26,268 nt of DNA from Bacteroidales bacterium UBA2939 (GCA_002349055.1 DECD01000004.1:9014-35281), one strand, 5' to 3'. Positions 1 through 8,467 are shown, counted from the first letter of the stretch. Notes: a model not told the origin generated them from the letters alone. Program-made: numbers and translations.

Positions 1-10
1 TTAATTGGGC

Positions 11-42
11 TGCAAAATTACTAAATTTTTAGTACATGCAAA
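11..42 (-). promoter_or_regulatory. Outward-facing promoter for a gene left of the window
   Basis: On the minus strand a TAATTTTGCA box (positions 11-20) fits the Bacteroidota -7 consensus TAnnTTTG, and a TTTG -33 element lies at 39-42 with an 18-bp spacer. It points out of the left edge, so the gene it serves is not visible. It lies downstream of the DUF389 gene on the same strand, so it probably starts a separate transcript. Confidence 0.5.
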
Positions 43-109
43 CAAAAAAATATTGCAAAAAATTATTAATCACCATCAACTGACTATAATACAATACAAT
101 GCGAAAGTT

Positions 110-1405
110 TCATTTGACAATAATTTCCAGCTTTTCGTCCTGCACACGTATGCGGAGCCAGTTTTGGAATTTGCCCGAAGCGTCGGCGGTCATCGTATGG
201 CCTTCCCGGCGGGTCGCCAGCGCGACGGTCTTCCCCGCCAGGCACCCCACGGCGACGCCCTCCACCGCAGGGAAGAGCGCCCGTGCCTCCTCGCTGATGT
301 TTTTCGAGAGGGTGTCATAGGCCGTATAGGAGGCCAGCTGGCGCTGCAACTCGGCCACCTGACCGCTGAGGAGCGTGTTGGTTTGTTCGGCCGAACTGAG
401 CTGCGCCGCCGCCAGAGCGAAACTCGCGCCGTTGGAAGCCTGTATCACATGCAGTTGCAGAGAACCAAGGCCGTAGAACTTCAGGCGGCCGCGCGCCTCG
501 GCAATCTCTTCGTCGGTAATCTCGTTGCCCACAGCCACCACGCGCAGCGTGTCGCGAACCGCCTGCGACGAGAGTATCTGGGTACCCACAGGACTCAACT
601 CGGCCTTGACGAACTGTTTCACAGAGTTTTCCTGCACATCTTCCTTCACGATGTTCACCGTCATAATCGCCGCCGGAATGAGCGTCAGCACCACGACGAA
701 GGTAATCGCCCTGCGACCCCTACGTGCCGCCTCGGTGTCGACATGCTGTACCGCGTGGAACCGCAGCAGCTTCACGCCCAGGAACGTAGCGGTGGCGATA
801 AACACCGTGTTGATGAAAAACAGATAGAATGCTCCGAAGAAATAGCTCCACTGCGCCGTAGCCAAGCCATAACCTGCGGTGCAGAGCGGCGGCATGAGGG
901 CTGTGGCGATGGCCACTCCGGGAATGACCTGACCCTTGCTCTTGCAGGTCAGCGCCAGCACACCCGCGGCACCGCCGAAGAAGGCTATCATCACATCGTA
1001 AAGCGTTGGCGATGTGCGTGCAAGGAGTTCACTCTGAGCCTCATTGAGCGGCGAGAGGAAGAAATAGAGCGTTGCCGTCACCACCGAGATGAGCGTCGCC
1101 ACGCCGTAGTTCTTCAGCGCCAGCTTCAGCATCTCCATATCGCTCACACCCACGGCGAAACCCATGCCAATGATGGGACCCATGAGAGGCGAGATAAGCA
1201 TGGCGCCGATGATGACCGCCGTGGAGTTGACATTGAGGCCCAGCGAGGCGATGAGGATGGCGAACATGAGAATCCACAGGTTCGTTCCGCGGAAAACAGA
1301 GCCAGCCCTCACCAGTTCGGTCACCGAGCGTTCGTCCTCCTTGTCGTGCAACAAGCTGAAATACTTAATTAAAGCACGTTTAAAATTCGTCAATTTGATA
1401 CTCAT
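110..1405 (-). CDS. DUF389 family (TIGR00341-like) membrane protein
   Basis: A 431-residue inner-membrane protein with a short cytoplasmic N-terminus and about seven hydrophobic segments (roughly residues 41-57, 62-88, 100-118, 135-155, 160-178, 185-210, 232-252). The glycine/proline-rich segments STAVIIGAMLISPLMGPIIG (61-80) and GVAIATALMPPLC (163-175) are the hallmarks by which I assign the DUF389 family. A soluble region of about 175 residues (255-431) follows, with a Gln/Ala/Ser-rich stretch that could be helical. The family's biochemical function is not established. The gene is divergent from the kor operon, with a 309-bp spacer. I found no clear TAnnTTTG promoter for it in that spacer. 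The start ATG at 1405 gives a normal N-terminus for the family. Confidence 0.85.
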   Translation of the reverse strand: MSIKLTNFKRALIKYFSLLHDKEDERSVTELVRAGSVFRGTNLWILMFAILIASLGLNVNSTAVIIGAMLISPLMGPIIGMGFAVGVSDMEMLKLALKNYGVATLISVVTATLYFFLSPLNEAQSELLARTSPTLYDVMIAFFGGAAGVLALTCKSKGQVIPGVAIATALMPPLCTAGYGLATAQWSYFFGAFYLFFINTVFIATATFLGVKLLRFHAVQHVDTEAARRGRRAITFVVVLTLIPAAIMTVNIVKEDVQENSVKQFVKAELSPVGTQILSSQAVRDTLRVVAVGNEITDEEIAEARGRLKFYGLGSLQLHVIQASNGASFALAAAQLSSAEQTNTLLSGQVAELQRQLASYTAYDTLSKNISEEARALFPAVEGVAVGCLAGKTVALATRREGHTMTADASGKFQNWLRIRVQDEKLEIIVK

Positions 1406-1464
1406 AAAATAGTGTTTAGCATGATAACGGAAAAAAGTCCGAAATATTGCCTTATCATCTCCGA

Positions 1465-1552
1465 CAAGAGTCGGAGTTGACTCGGAGTTGACTCGGAGTT
1501 GAGTCGGAGTTGAGTCGGAGTTGAGTCGGAGTTAATAGGTAGTTGGAAAGTG
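1465..1552. repeat. 11-bp tandem repeat array, consensus GTTGAGTCGGA
   Basis: Seven 11-bp units in phase from 1476: two GTTGACTCGGA, three GTTGAGTCGGA, then two degenerate units (GTTAATAGGTA, GTTGGAAAGTG). A partial unit precedes them. The first unit is the right arm of a hairpin CTCCGAC-AAGA-GTCGGAG (1459-1476), so the array opens with one inverted half-unit. A related array of the same period lies at 12653-12829. Confidence 0.9.
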
Positions 1553-1650
1553 CAGTCGGGGATAATTTTATTTCACACTAATAATCAAACGATTGCCGAA
1601 TAAATAAAAATATTTTCACCATTTTTGGTGATAAATTGGATTTTTTTTCG

Positions 1651-1660
1651 TATCTTTGCA
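1651..1660 (+). promoter_or_regulatory. Promoter -7 box of the kor operon
   Basis: TATCTTTGCA matches the Bacteroidota -7 consensus TAnnTTTG exactly. The best -33 candidate, TTTG at 1624-1627, is 23 bp upstream, longer than the 18-19 bp seen at other promoters in this window, so the -33 element is weak or the CACCA/TGGTG dyad overlapping it matters. The predicted leader before korD is about 50 nt. Confidence 0.7.
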
Positions 1661-1714
1661 GGCACTTATTTAACGTTGAGAAAACCAATATATTAATCTT
1701 ATAACATTAAAATT

Positions 1715-1933
1715 ATGGCATTTAAAGGACAAATCATCATCGATACCGAGCGCTGCAAAGGCTGCGGAGTGTGCGTACCCGTGTGCCCGATGAAGTGCAT
1801 CGCGTTGTCGAAAAATGTAAACGGTAAGGGTTACAACTACACCGAGACCGTGAATGACAGTTGCATTGGCTGCGCCAGCTGCGCCATGGTGTGCCCCGAC
1901 GGCGTGATCTCCGTTTACAAGAAAAAAATCTAA
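1715..1933 (+). CDS. korD: 2-oxoacid:ferredoxin oxidoreductase delta subunit (2x[4Fe-4S] ferredoxin)
   Basis: A 72-residue ferredoxin-like subunit with two cysteine clusters, C14-x2-C17-x2-C20-x3-C24 and C50-x2-C53-x2-C56-x3-C60, each followed by proline as expected for paired [4Fe-4S] clusters. An extra C28 is present. It probably carries electrons from the TPP site of the catalytic subunits to ferredoxin. It is the first gene of a four-gene operon (delta, alpha, beta, gamma) with 14-26 bp between genes. The alpha subunit begins 22 bp downstream after an A/G-rich leader. The four-subunit form groups with 2-oxoglutarate (Kor) and 2-oxoisovalerate (Vor) enzymes. Substrate cannot be decided here, so the kor symbols are provisional. 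Confidence 0.88.
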   Translation: MAFKGQIIIDTERCKGCGVCVPVCPMKCIALSKNVNGKGYNYTETVNDSCIGCASCAMVCPDGVISVYKKKI

Positions 1934-1955
1934 AGAAAAGAAAGAAAGGAATACT

Positions 1956-3038
1956 ATGGCAAGAGAACTTCAACTGATGAAGGGCAATGAAGCTATTGCC
2001 CGCGCAATGATTGCCAGCGGTTGTGACGGATACTTCGGCTATCCCATCACCCCGCAGAGCGAAGTTATGGAAACCCTTATGGCCGAGAAACCGTGGGAGA
2101 CCACCGGTATGACCGTGCTGCAGGCCGAGTCGGAAGTCGCCTCCATCAACATGGTTTACGGCGGCGCCGCCACCGGTAAGAAAGTCGCCACCTCGAGCTC
2201 CAGCCCCGGAATCTCGCTGATGCAGGAAGGTCTGACCTACCTGGCCGGCGCCGAAATCCCCTGCCTGGTGGTCAACGTCATGCGCGGCGGTCCCGGCTTG
2301 GGTACCATCCAGCCCTCGCAGAGCGACTACTTCCAGAGTGTGAAGGGCGGCGGTCACGGTGACTACCAGCTCTACACCCTCGCCCCCGCCTCGGTGCAGG
2401 AGATGTACGACTTCGTGTTCGACGCTTGGGACATCGCCTTCAAGTATCGCAACCCCGTCCTCATCCTCTCCGACGGTGCTATCGGACAGTGCATGGAGAA
2501 ACTCTACACCCGCGACAACGTTGCCCGTTGGACCGAGGAAGAGCGCCGCAAGAACGCCCCCTGGGGCACCTGGGGCAAGCCTGCCACCCGTCCGCACAAC
2601 ATCATCACCTCTCTCGAGCTTGAGAGCGCCCGCCAGGAAGTCTTCAACCTGAAGCTGCAGGCCAAGTACGCCGAGATGAAAGAGAAAGAGGTCCGCTACG
2701 AGATGCTGAACTGCGAGGATGCCGACTACATCATCGTCGCCTACGGTTCGAGCAGCCGTATTGCCATGAAGGCCATGCAGATGGCCCGCGAGAAAGGCAT
2801 CAAGGTGGGTCTGTTCCGCCTGATTACCCTCTTCCCCTTCCCGACCAAACAGCTGGCCGAGGTTGCCGCCCACGTGAAGGGTATCCTTTGCGTCGAGATG
2901 AGCGCCGGTCAGATGATTGAGGACGTGAAGCTGGCCACCAAGTGCGGTGTGAAGACCGAGCACTTCGGCCGCTTCGGCGGTATCATCCCCACTCCCGGCG
3001 AGGTCCTGGAGGCTCTTGAAAACAAGATTATCAAATAA
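1956..3038 (+). CDS. korA: 2-oxoacid:ferredoxin oxidoreductase alpha subunit (KorA/VorB type)
   Basis: This 360-residue subunit supplies the pyrimidine-binding half of the thiamine-diphosphate site. Visible motifs are the N-terminal YPITPQSE (29-36), the acidic ESE (58-60) in the position of the catalytic glutamate region, and RGGPGLGTIQPSQSD (110-124). The C-terminal third (from about residue 245) looks like the transketolase C-terminal domain. The length fits separate alpha subunits rather than fused gamma-alpha forms. The enzyme reversibly decarboxylates a 2-oxoacid to an acyl-CoA with reduction of ferredoxin. In Bacteroidales this could be oxidation of amino-acid-derived 2-oxoacids, or reductive 2-oxoglutarate formation. 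Bacteroidales homologues are often labelled VorB, so the precise substrate is open. Confidence 0.9.
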   Translation: MARELQLMKGNEAIARAMIASGCDGYFGYPITPQSEVMETLMAEKPWETTGMTVLQAESEVASINMVYGGAATGKKVATSSSSPGISLMQEGLTYLAGAEIPCLVVNVMRGGPGLGTIQPSQSDYFQSVKGGGHGDYQLYTLAPASVQEMYDFVFDAWDIAFKYRNPVLILSDGAIGQCMEKLYTRDNVARWTEEERRKNAPWGTWGKPATRPHNIITSLELESARQEVFNLKLQAKYAEMKEKEVRYEMLNCEDADYIIVAYGSSSRIAMKAMQMAREKGIKVGLFRLITLFPFPTKQLAEVAAHVKGILCVEMSAGQMIEDVKLATKCGVKTEHFGRFGGIIPTPGEVLEALENKIIK

Positions 3039-3052
3039 AGAAAGGAACAACA

Positions 3053-3901
3053 ATGAATCAAGATATTGAAGCTCGCAAGCAAGCGCTGTTGAAAGAGGGT
3101 TACGAGGAGGTTTACACCCGTACCAAGGTGCTCACCGATGCCGTCATGCACTACTGCCCCGGCTGCGGTCACGGCACCACCCACCGCCTCATCGCCGAGG
3201 TTATCGACGAGATGGGCATTCAGGACAACGTCGTCGGCGTCAGCCCCGTCGGATGCTCTGTTCTGGCCTACAACTATTTTGATGTCGACTTCCAGGAGGC
3301 CGCCCACGGCCGCGCTCCCGCAGTCGCCACCGCCATCAAGCGCCTCAACCCCGACACCTTCGTGTTCACCTATCAGGGTGACGGTGACCTGGCCGCTATC
3401 GGTACCGCCGAGACCATCCATGCCGCCAACCGTGGTGAGAACATGACCATGATTTTCGTCAACAACGGTATCTACGGTATGACCGGTGGCCAGATGGCCC
3501 CCACCACGCTCGTCGGCATGCGCAGCGCCACCACTCCTTACGGCCGCCGCGTTGACCTCAACGGTTATCCCCTCCGCATGACGGAGCTCCTCTCCACCCT
3601 GCCCGGCACCTACTATGTGACCCGCCAGAGCGTGCAGAACCCCGCCGCCGTGCGCAAGGCCAAAGCCGCTATCCGCAAAGCCTTCGAGAACCAGAAACTG
3701 AAGAAAGGTCTCAGCTTCGTCGAGATCCTCTCCAACTGCAACTCCGGTTGGAAGATGACCCCCGTGGCCGCCAACAAGTGGATGGAAGACAACATGATGC
3801 CCAACTACCCCATCGGCGACATCAAAGTCGACGGCAAGATTGTCGAGGGCATCGATGCCAACCGTCTCGTTCTGGATCACCCGCTGACCGTTCAGCAATA
3901 A
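3053..3901 (+). CDS. korB: 2-oxoacid:ferredoxin oxidoreductase beta subunit (TPP-binding)
   Basis: This 282-residue subunit binds the diphosphate of TPP. The motif starts at GDGD (109-112) and closes with VNN (136-138), the classic TPP signature GDG-x(~25)-NN. An N-terminal CPGCGHG (35-41) and GCSV (67-70) are typical of Kor/Vor beta subunits. Codons are strongly biased to C/G in the third position, like korA and korC, which fits high expression. The gene starts 14 bp after korA with an AAGAAAGGAA leader. The C-terminal region includes EILSNCNSGW, a conserved stretch of this family. Confidence 0.9.
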   Translation: MNQDIEARKQALLKEGYEEVYTRTKVLTDAVMHYCPGCGHGTTHRLIAEVIDEMGIQDNVVGVSPVGCSVLAYNYFDVDFQEAAHGRAPAVATAIKRLNPDTFVFTYQGDGDLAAIGTAETIHAANRGENMTMIFVNNGIYGMTGGQMAPTTLVGMRSATTPYGRRVDLNGYPLRMTELLSTLPGTYYVTRQSVQNPAAVRKAKAAIRKAFENQKLKKGLSFVEILSNCNSGWKMTPVAANKWMEDNMMPNYPIGDIKVDGKIVEGIDANRLVLDHPLTVQQ

Positions 3902-3927
3902 TTAACAATTAAAAAAACGAAGAAACA

Positions 3928-4479
3928 ATGACTGAAGAAATCATCATAGCCGGTTTCGGTGGACAGGGTGTCCTCTCGATGGGTAAGATTCTTGCCTACT
4001 CCGGTGTCATGCAGGACAAAGAGGTCAGCTGGATGCCCAGCTACGGCCCCGAGATGCGTGGCGGCACCGCCAACGTCTCCGTCATCATCAGCGACGAGCG
4101 CATCAGCTCGCCCATCATCAACCAGTTCGACACTGCCATCATCCTCAACCAGCAGTCGCTGGATAAGTTTGAGAGTGCTGTGAAGCCTGGCGGTTACCTC
4201 ATCTATGACCCCAACGGCATCACCCACGAGCCCACCCGCAAGGACATCAACATCTACAAGATCGCCGCTACCGCCAAAGCCCAGGAGCTCGGCATCAGCA
4301 AGGTCTTCAACATGGTGGTCCTCGGTGGCTTCCTCAAGCTGAAACCCATCGTCGACAAGCAGTACATCCACGAAGGTCTGGAGCACTCGCTGCCCCAGCG
4401 CCACTGGAACCTCATTCCCCAGAACGAGGAAGCTATCGAGATTGGTAAAGGCATCATCGAAGCCGTCCAGACGCTGTAA
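3928..4479 (+). CDS. korC: 2-oxoacid:ferredoxin oxidoreductase gamma subunit
   Basis: A 183-residue gamma domain of the 2-oxoacid oxidoreductase family. The glycine-rich N-terminus IAGFGGQGVLSMGK (7-20) and PSYGPEMRGGTANVSV (about 38-53) are hallmarks of POR/KOR gamma, thought to help bind coenzyme A. It is the last gene of the operon, followed 20 bp later by a strong intrinsic terminator. Lengths and order make the complex complete: delta, alpha, beta, gamma. Confidence 0.9.
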   Translation: MTEEIIIAGFGGQGVLSMGKILAYSGVMQDKEVSWMPSYGPEMRGGTANVSVIISDERISSPIINQFDTAIILNQQSLDKFESAVKPGGYLIYDPNGITHEPTRKDINIYKIAATAKAQELGISKVFNMVVLGGFLKLKPIVDKQYIHEGLEHSLPQRHWNLIPQNEEAIEIGKGIIEAVQTL

Positions 4480-4500
4480 TACGATACAGTCTTACACAAA

Positions 4501-4538
4501 AAAGTGCCCTGACAATAACGTCAGAGCACTTTTTTTTT
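4501..4538 (+). terminator. Rho-independent terminator of the kor operon
   Basis: The left arm AAAGTGCCCTGAC (4501-4513) and right arm GTCAGAGCACTTT (4520-4532) pair with one mismatch around a 6-nt loop. The T-run extends to 4538. It sits 20 bp after the korC stop. The end of its T-tract forms the -33 TTTG of the glmS promoter. Confidence 0.92.
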
Positions 4539-4568
4539 GTAGTTTCAAAAATTCTTTGTATCTTTGCA
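4536..4568 (+). promoter_or_regulatory. glmS promoter, overlapping the kor terminator
   Basis: The -33 TTTG (4536-4539) and -7 TATCTTTGCA (4559-4568) are separated by 19 bp. The -33 element is the last three Ts of the terminator T-tract plus the next G. The start codon is 24 bp after the -7 box. Confidence 0.8.
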
Positions 4569-4592
4569 AATTATTTTAAAACATAAAATATT

Positions 4593-6452
4593 ATGTGTGG
4601 AATAGTAGGATACATTGGTGAGCAGGAAGCTTACCCCATTCTGATAAAGGGTCTTCATCGACTGGAATATCGCGGCTACGACTCGGCCGGCGTAAGCATG
4701 ATAAACGCCAAAGGCGACCTCAACATCTACAAGGCTACCGGCAAGGTGGCGGCGTTGGAAGAGAAATGCGCCAGCAAGGACATTTCGGGCAGCATCGGCA
4801 TCGCCCACACCCGCTGGGCCACACACGGCGAGCCCAACACCACCAATGCACACCCTCACATGAGCCAGAGCGGCAACCTGAGCCTGGTGCACAACGGTAT
4901 CATCGAGAACTATAAGGCGCTGCGTGCCATGTTGGAGAAGAACGGCTACGAATTCTGCTCGGAGACTGATACAGAGGTGCTGGTGCAGTTCATCGAATAC
5001 ACGCAGAAGAGCGAGAAATGCGACCTCTTCACCGCCGTGCAGCGTGCCCTGAAGAGCGTCATCGGCGCTTATGCAATCGCCATCCTGCAAAAAGACCATC
5101 CCGACCAGCTGATTTGTGCCCGCAAGGGGTCACCGCTGGTCATCGGCGTGGGTACCGACGCCCGTGGCAAGAAGGAATTCTTCCTGGGCAGCGATGCTAC
5201 CCCCATCGTGGAATACACCAAGCAGGTGATTTACCTCAAAGACGAGGAGATTGCCTATCTCGACCGCAGCGGCAAGATTGACATCGTCAACCTCGCCAAC
5301 GTGCACCAGACCCCCGAGATGCACACGTTGAGCCTCAGCCTCGAAGAATTGGAGAAAGGTGGTTTCCCGCATTTCATGCTGAAAGAGATTTGGGAACAGC
5401 CCAACGCCCTGCGCACTTGCATCAAAGGCCGTCTGCACCACACCCACAAAGATATCAAACTGAGCGGCATCATCGAGAATAAGGACAAATTCATCAATGC
5501 CCGCCGCATCATTATCTGCGCCTGCGGAACAAGCTGGCACTCGGCTCTCATCGGCAAGTATTTCATCGAAGAGGCCGCACAGATTCCCGTTGAAGTAGAG
5601 TATGCCTCGGAGTTCCGTTACAGAAATCCCGTCATCTATCCCGACGATGTGGTCATCGCTGTGAGCCAGAGCGGCGAGACAGCCGACACCCTGGCCGCCA
5701 TCCAGCTGGCCGAGCAGAAAGGTGCCTTCCTTTATGGCATCTGCAACGTCATTGGGTCCTCCATCGCCCGCGCCACCCATAGCGGCACCTACCTCCACGT
5801 AGGACCCGAAATCGGCGTGGCCTCCACCAAAGCCTTCACCGGCCAGGTCATCACCCTCTGCATGCTGGGTCTTGCCATCGCCAAGGAGAAGCACACCCTC
5901 AGCGACGAGATGTTCCACATGCTGGTCGACGAACTCTATATGATTCCCGACAAGATGCAGTGGACGCTGGAGAACAACAAGAACATCGACCAGTTCGCCC
6001 AGATGTTCACCTACTGCCGCAACTTTATCTTCCTCGGCCGCGGCTACAACTATCCCGTAGCCCTCGAGGGGGCCCTGAAGCTGAAGGAGATCTCCTACCT
6101 CCACGCCGAAGGTTATCCCGCCGCCGAGATGAAGCACGGCCCCATCGCCCTCGTAGACGAGGAGATGCCGGTGGTCTTCATCGCACCAAAACGCGGTATG
6201 TACGACAAGATTGTCAGCAACATCCAGGAAATCAAGAGCCGCAAGGGCAAGATTATCAGTGTTGTCACCGAAGGCGACACCACGGTGAGCAACATGAGCG
6301 ACTATGTCTTCACCATCCCCGACACCCGCGACTGCTTCGTGCCTATGCTGGCAGTCATCCCGCTGCAACTGTTGGCCTACTACATCGCCACCGCCAAAGG
6401 CCGCAACGTGGACCAGCCGCGAAACCTCGCCAAGAGCGTGACCGTAGAATAA
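4593..6452 (+). CDS. glmS: Glutamine--fructose-6-phosphate aminotransferase (isomerizing)
   Basis: Cytoplasmic GlmS makes glucosamine-6-phosphate from fructose-6-phosphate and glutamine, the entry step to UDP-GlcNAc for peptidoglycan and lipid A. The 619-residue protein starts MCGIVGYIG, so Cys2 becomes the N-terminal nucleophile of the class II glutaminase domain (about 1-230), with HTRWATHG and HNGIIEN as expected. Two SIS isomerase domains follow: the first holds CGTSWHSA and SQSGETADT, and the second holds the conserved EMKHGPIAL. The C-terminus LAKSVTVE is the family ending. The length is close to the usual 608-615 residues. It has its own promoter and is probably co-transcribed with the S9B peptidase gene 20 bp downstream. 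Confidence 0.97.
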   Translation: MCGIVGYIGEQEAYPILIKGLHRLEYRGYDSAGVSMINAKGDLNIYKATGKVAALEEKCASKDISGSIGIAHTRWATHGEPNTTNAHPHMSQSGNLSLVHNGIIENYKALRAMLEKNGYEFCSETDTEVLVQFIEYTQKSEKCDLFTAVQRALKSVIGAYAIAILQKDHPDQLICARKGSPLVIGVGTDARGKKEFFLGSDATPIVEYTKQVIYLKDEEIAYLDRSGKIDIVNLANVHQTPEMHTLSLSLEELEKGGFPHFMLKEIWEQPNALRTCIKGRLHHTHKDIKLSGIIENKDKFINARRIIICACGTSWHSALIGKYFIEEAAQIPVEVEYASEFRYRNPVIYPDDVVIAVSQSGETADTLAAIQLAEQKGAFLYGICNVIGSSIARATHSGTYLHVGPEIGVASTKAFTGQVITLCMLGLAIAKEKHTLSDEMFHMLVDELYMIPDKMQWTLENNKNIDQFAQMFTYCRNFIFLGRGYNYPVALEGALKLKEISYLHAEGYPAAEMKHGPIALVDEEMPVVFIAPKRGMYDKIVSNIQEIKSRKGKIISVVTEGDTTVSNMSDYVFTIPDTRDCFVPMLAVIPLQLLAYYIATAKGRNVDQPRNLAKSVTVE

Positions 6453-6472
6453 CAAAAACAACACCTTGATAT

Positions 6473-8467
6473 ATGAAGAAGAGAATACTCTATCTTGCCC
6501 TGCTGCTGGCTGTGATGCCAATGGCAATGGCGCAAAATAAAATGTTGCAGTGGGACCAACTGATGGACCGCGACCTCTATCCCAAGCGCGAAATGTCGAG
6601 TTTCATCTTTGCCCCGAACACCAATACCGTCACCTATAGCAAGGGTGGCGAGTTCTATGGCTTTGACGGCAAGAAAGAGTTTCTGCTCACCGACGCACAG
6701 AAAGATTGGCGCAAGCCGCAGAACCACAACCCCAAGCTTGAAGAGCGCGTGGAGTTGAAAGAGGGCAACCTCTATGTCGACGGCAAGCTGGTGGCTGAGG
6801 GTGACGGCTACAATATCGTCCTCGGCGAGAGCGTGCACCGCAACGAGTTCGGCATTAACGGCGGCCTCTTCTGGTCGCCCAAGGCCAACAAACTGGCTTT
6901 CTACCGTATGGACCAAAGCATGGTGCAGGACTATCCGCTCGTCAACACCAAGGCCCGCGAAGCCGAAACCAAACCCATCAAATACCCTATGGCAGGCATG
7001 AAGAGCCACGAGGTGACGGTGGGTGTCTATGATGCCGCCTCTGAGAAAGTCGTCTATCTCGACACCCGTCGCGACACCACCGTGCACGAGCGCGAAATGT
7101 ACCTCACCAACATCGCATGGAGTCCCGATGAGAAGTCCATCTTCATCGCCAAGGTGAACCGCGAGCAGAACCACATGTGGCTCGAACAATACGATGCCAC
7201 CACCGGCGAATTCAAGAAGGTGCTCTTCGAAGAGACCAACTCCCGCTATGTGGAGCCTTGCGAACCCATGATTTTCACCCCCAAAGGAAACCAGTTCCTC
7301 TGGTTCTCAATGCGCGACGGCTACAAACACTTATACCTATATAATATAGACGGCACGCTGGTAAAACAGCTGACCAAGGGTGAGTATGAGGTTGAGGGCT
7401 TCATCCAATTCGACAAGAACGGCCTGAACGCCTTCATCTATGCCAACAAAGACAACCTTGCCGGTCGCGACGCCTATCGCGTCACCCTGTCCAACGGTTC
7501 CATGATTCGCCTCACCAACGGCACCGGAACCCATTCGGTGGCGCTGAACGACAAGGGCAACTGCTACGTTGACCTCTTCTCTTCCGTCAACACGCCATTG
7601 CAGGCCACCTGGAACATGGTGAATGTGAGCAAGGGCATCGTCAAGCAGACCTCGCAACCCCTCTTCACAGCCGAAAATCCGCTGAAGGACTATGCCATGC
7701 CCGAGGTTAAACTCGGCACCATCAAGGCCGCCGACGGCAAGACCGACCTCTACTACCGCCTGATTACGCCTCCTGATATGGAGAAAGGCAAGAAATATCC
7801 CACGCTGGTCTACGTCTATGGCGGCCCGCACTCGCAGCTTGTCACCGACAGCTGGCTCGGCGGCGGTAATCTCTACTTCATGTTCCTCGCCCAGCAGGGC
7901 TATGTGGTCTTCACCGTCGACAACCGCGGCACCGACAACCGTGGATTTGAATTCGAGAGTTGCACCCACCGCCATCTCGGCGAGATTGAGATGGCCGACC
8001 AGATGGAGGGTGTCAAATTCTTGAAAAGCCTGCCATACGTCGACGAGAACCGCATGGGTGTCGAGGGATGGAGCTTCGGCGGCTTCATGACCATCACCAT
8101 GAAGTTGGCGCACCCCGAGGTCTTCAAGGTGGGCTGCGCCGGTGGTCCCGTCATCGACTGGAAATGGTACGAAATCATGTACGGCGAACGCTATATGGAC
8201 ACTCCGCAGGAAAATCCCGAGGGCTACGAGAACAACTGCCTGCTCAACAAGGCCGAGGACCTTGAGGGCCGCCTGCTCGTCATTCACGGCGCCGAAGACA
8301 ACACCGTCGTATGGCAGCACTCGCTGGAGTTCATCGAGCGTTGCATCAACAACTTCAAGCAGGTCGACTACTTCGTCTATCCCCACCACGAGCACAACGT
8401 GCTGGGACGCGAGCGCCTGCACCTCTACCAGAAAATGTTCCAGTACTACGAAGACTTTTTAAAATAA
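6473..8467 (+). CDS. Secreted S9B prolyl di/tripeptidyl peptidase (DPP IV family)
   Basis: A 664-residue serine peptidase with an N-terminal signal peptide (cleavage near MAMA-QN, residue 21), a beta-propeller-like region (about 40-430) and an alpha/beta-hydrolase domain. The catalytic triad is visible: Ser534 in GWSFGGF, Asp609 in HGAEDNTV and His641 in PHHEHNV. The Ser-Asp and Asp-His spacings (75 and 32) resemble human DPP IV. The propeller helix that grips the substrate N-terminus reads HRNEFGI, with one glutamate rather than the EE pair of classical DPP IV. That raises the alternative of a prolyl tripeptidyl peptidase. It likely trims Xaa-Pro peptides in the periplasm or at the surface. 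The protein is shorter than the usual 700-750 residues. It lies 20 bp after glmS with no promoter between. Confidence 0.9.
   Translation: MKKRILYLALLLAVMPMAMAQNKMLQWDQLMDRDLYPKREMSSFIFAPNTNTVTYSKGGEFYGFDGKKEFLLTDAQKDWRKPQNHNPKLEERVELKEGNLYVDGKLVAEGDGYNIVLGESVHRNEFGINGGLFWSPKANKLAFYRMDQSMVQDYPLVNTKAREAETKPIKYPMAGMKSHEVTVGVYDAASEKVVYLDTRRDTTVHEREMYLTNIAWSPDEKSIFIAKVNREQNHMWLEQYDATTGEFKKVLFEETNSRYVEPCEPMIFTPKGNQFLWFSMRDGYKHLYLYNIDGTLVKQLTKGEYEVEGFIQFDKNGLNAFIYANKDNLAGRDAYRVTLSNGSMIRLTNGTGTHSVALNDKGNCYVDLFSSVNTPLQATWNMVNVSKGIVKQTSQPLFTAENPLKDYAMPEVKLGTIKAADGKTDLYYRLITPPDMEKGKKYPTLVYVYGGPHSQLVTDSWLGGGNLYFMFLAQQGYVVFTVDNRGTDNRGFEFESCTHRHLGEIEMADQMEGVKFLKSLPYVDENRMGVEGWSFGGFMTITMKLAHPEVFKVGCAGGPVIDWKWYEIMYGERYMDTPQENPEGYENNCLLNKAEDLEGRLLVIHGAEDNTVVWQHSLEFIERCINNFKQVDYFVYPHHEHNVLGRERLHLYQKMFQYYEDFLK

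Larger units (their letters stand above)
1406..1714. other. Divergent intergenic region between DUF389 and korD
   Basis: This 309-bp AT-rich spacer holds a small hairpin (1459-1476), an 11-bp tandem repeat array (1465-1552), a perfect inverted repeat CACCA-TTTT-TGGTG (1617-1630) and the kor promoter box (1651-1660). The CACCA/TGGTG dyad lies about 20 bp upstream of the -7 box, where an operator could sit, but that role is inference. I see no open reading frame here that looks coding. Confidence 0.7.

Noticed and set aside
5..1372. A 455-codon open frame on the plus strand
   Set aside because: It is antisense to the DUF389 gene, has Arg/His-rich low-complexity content and no family motif; it arises from GC-biased codons of the real gene.
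1737..3053. A 438-codon minus-strand open frame opposite korD and korA
   Set aside because: His/Gly/Val-rich antisense shadow of strongly C/G-ending codons; the plus-strand frames carry clear enzyme motifs.
5130..6527. A 465-codon minus-strand open frame opposite glmS
   Set aside because: Antisense shadow; the glmS frame shows full family motifs over the same bases.
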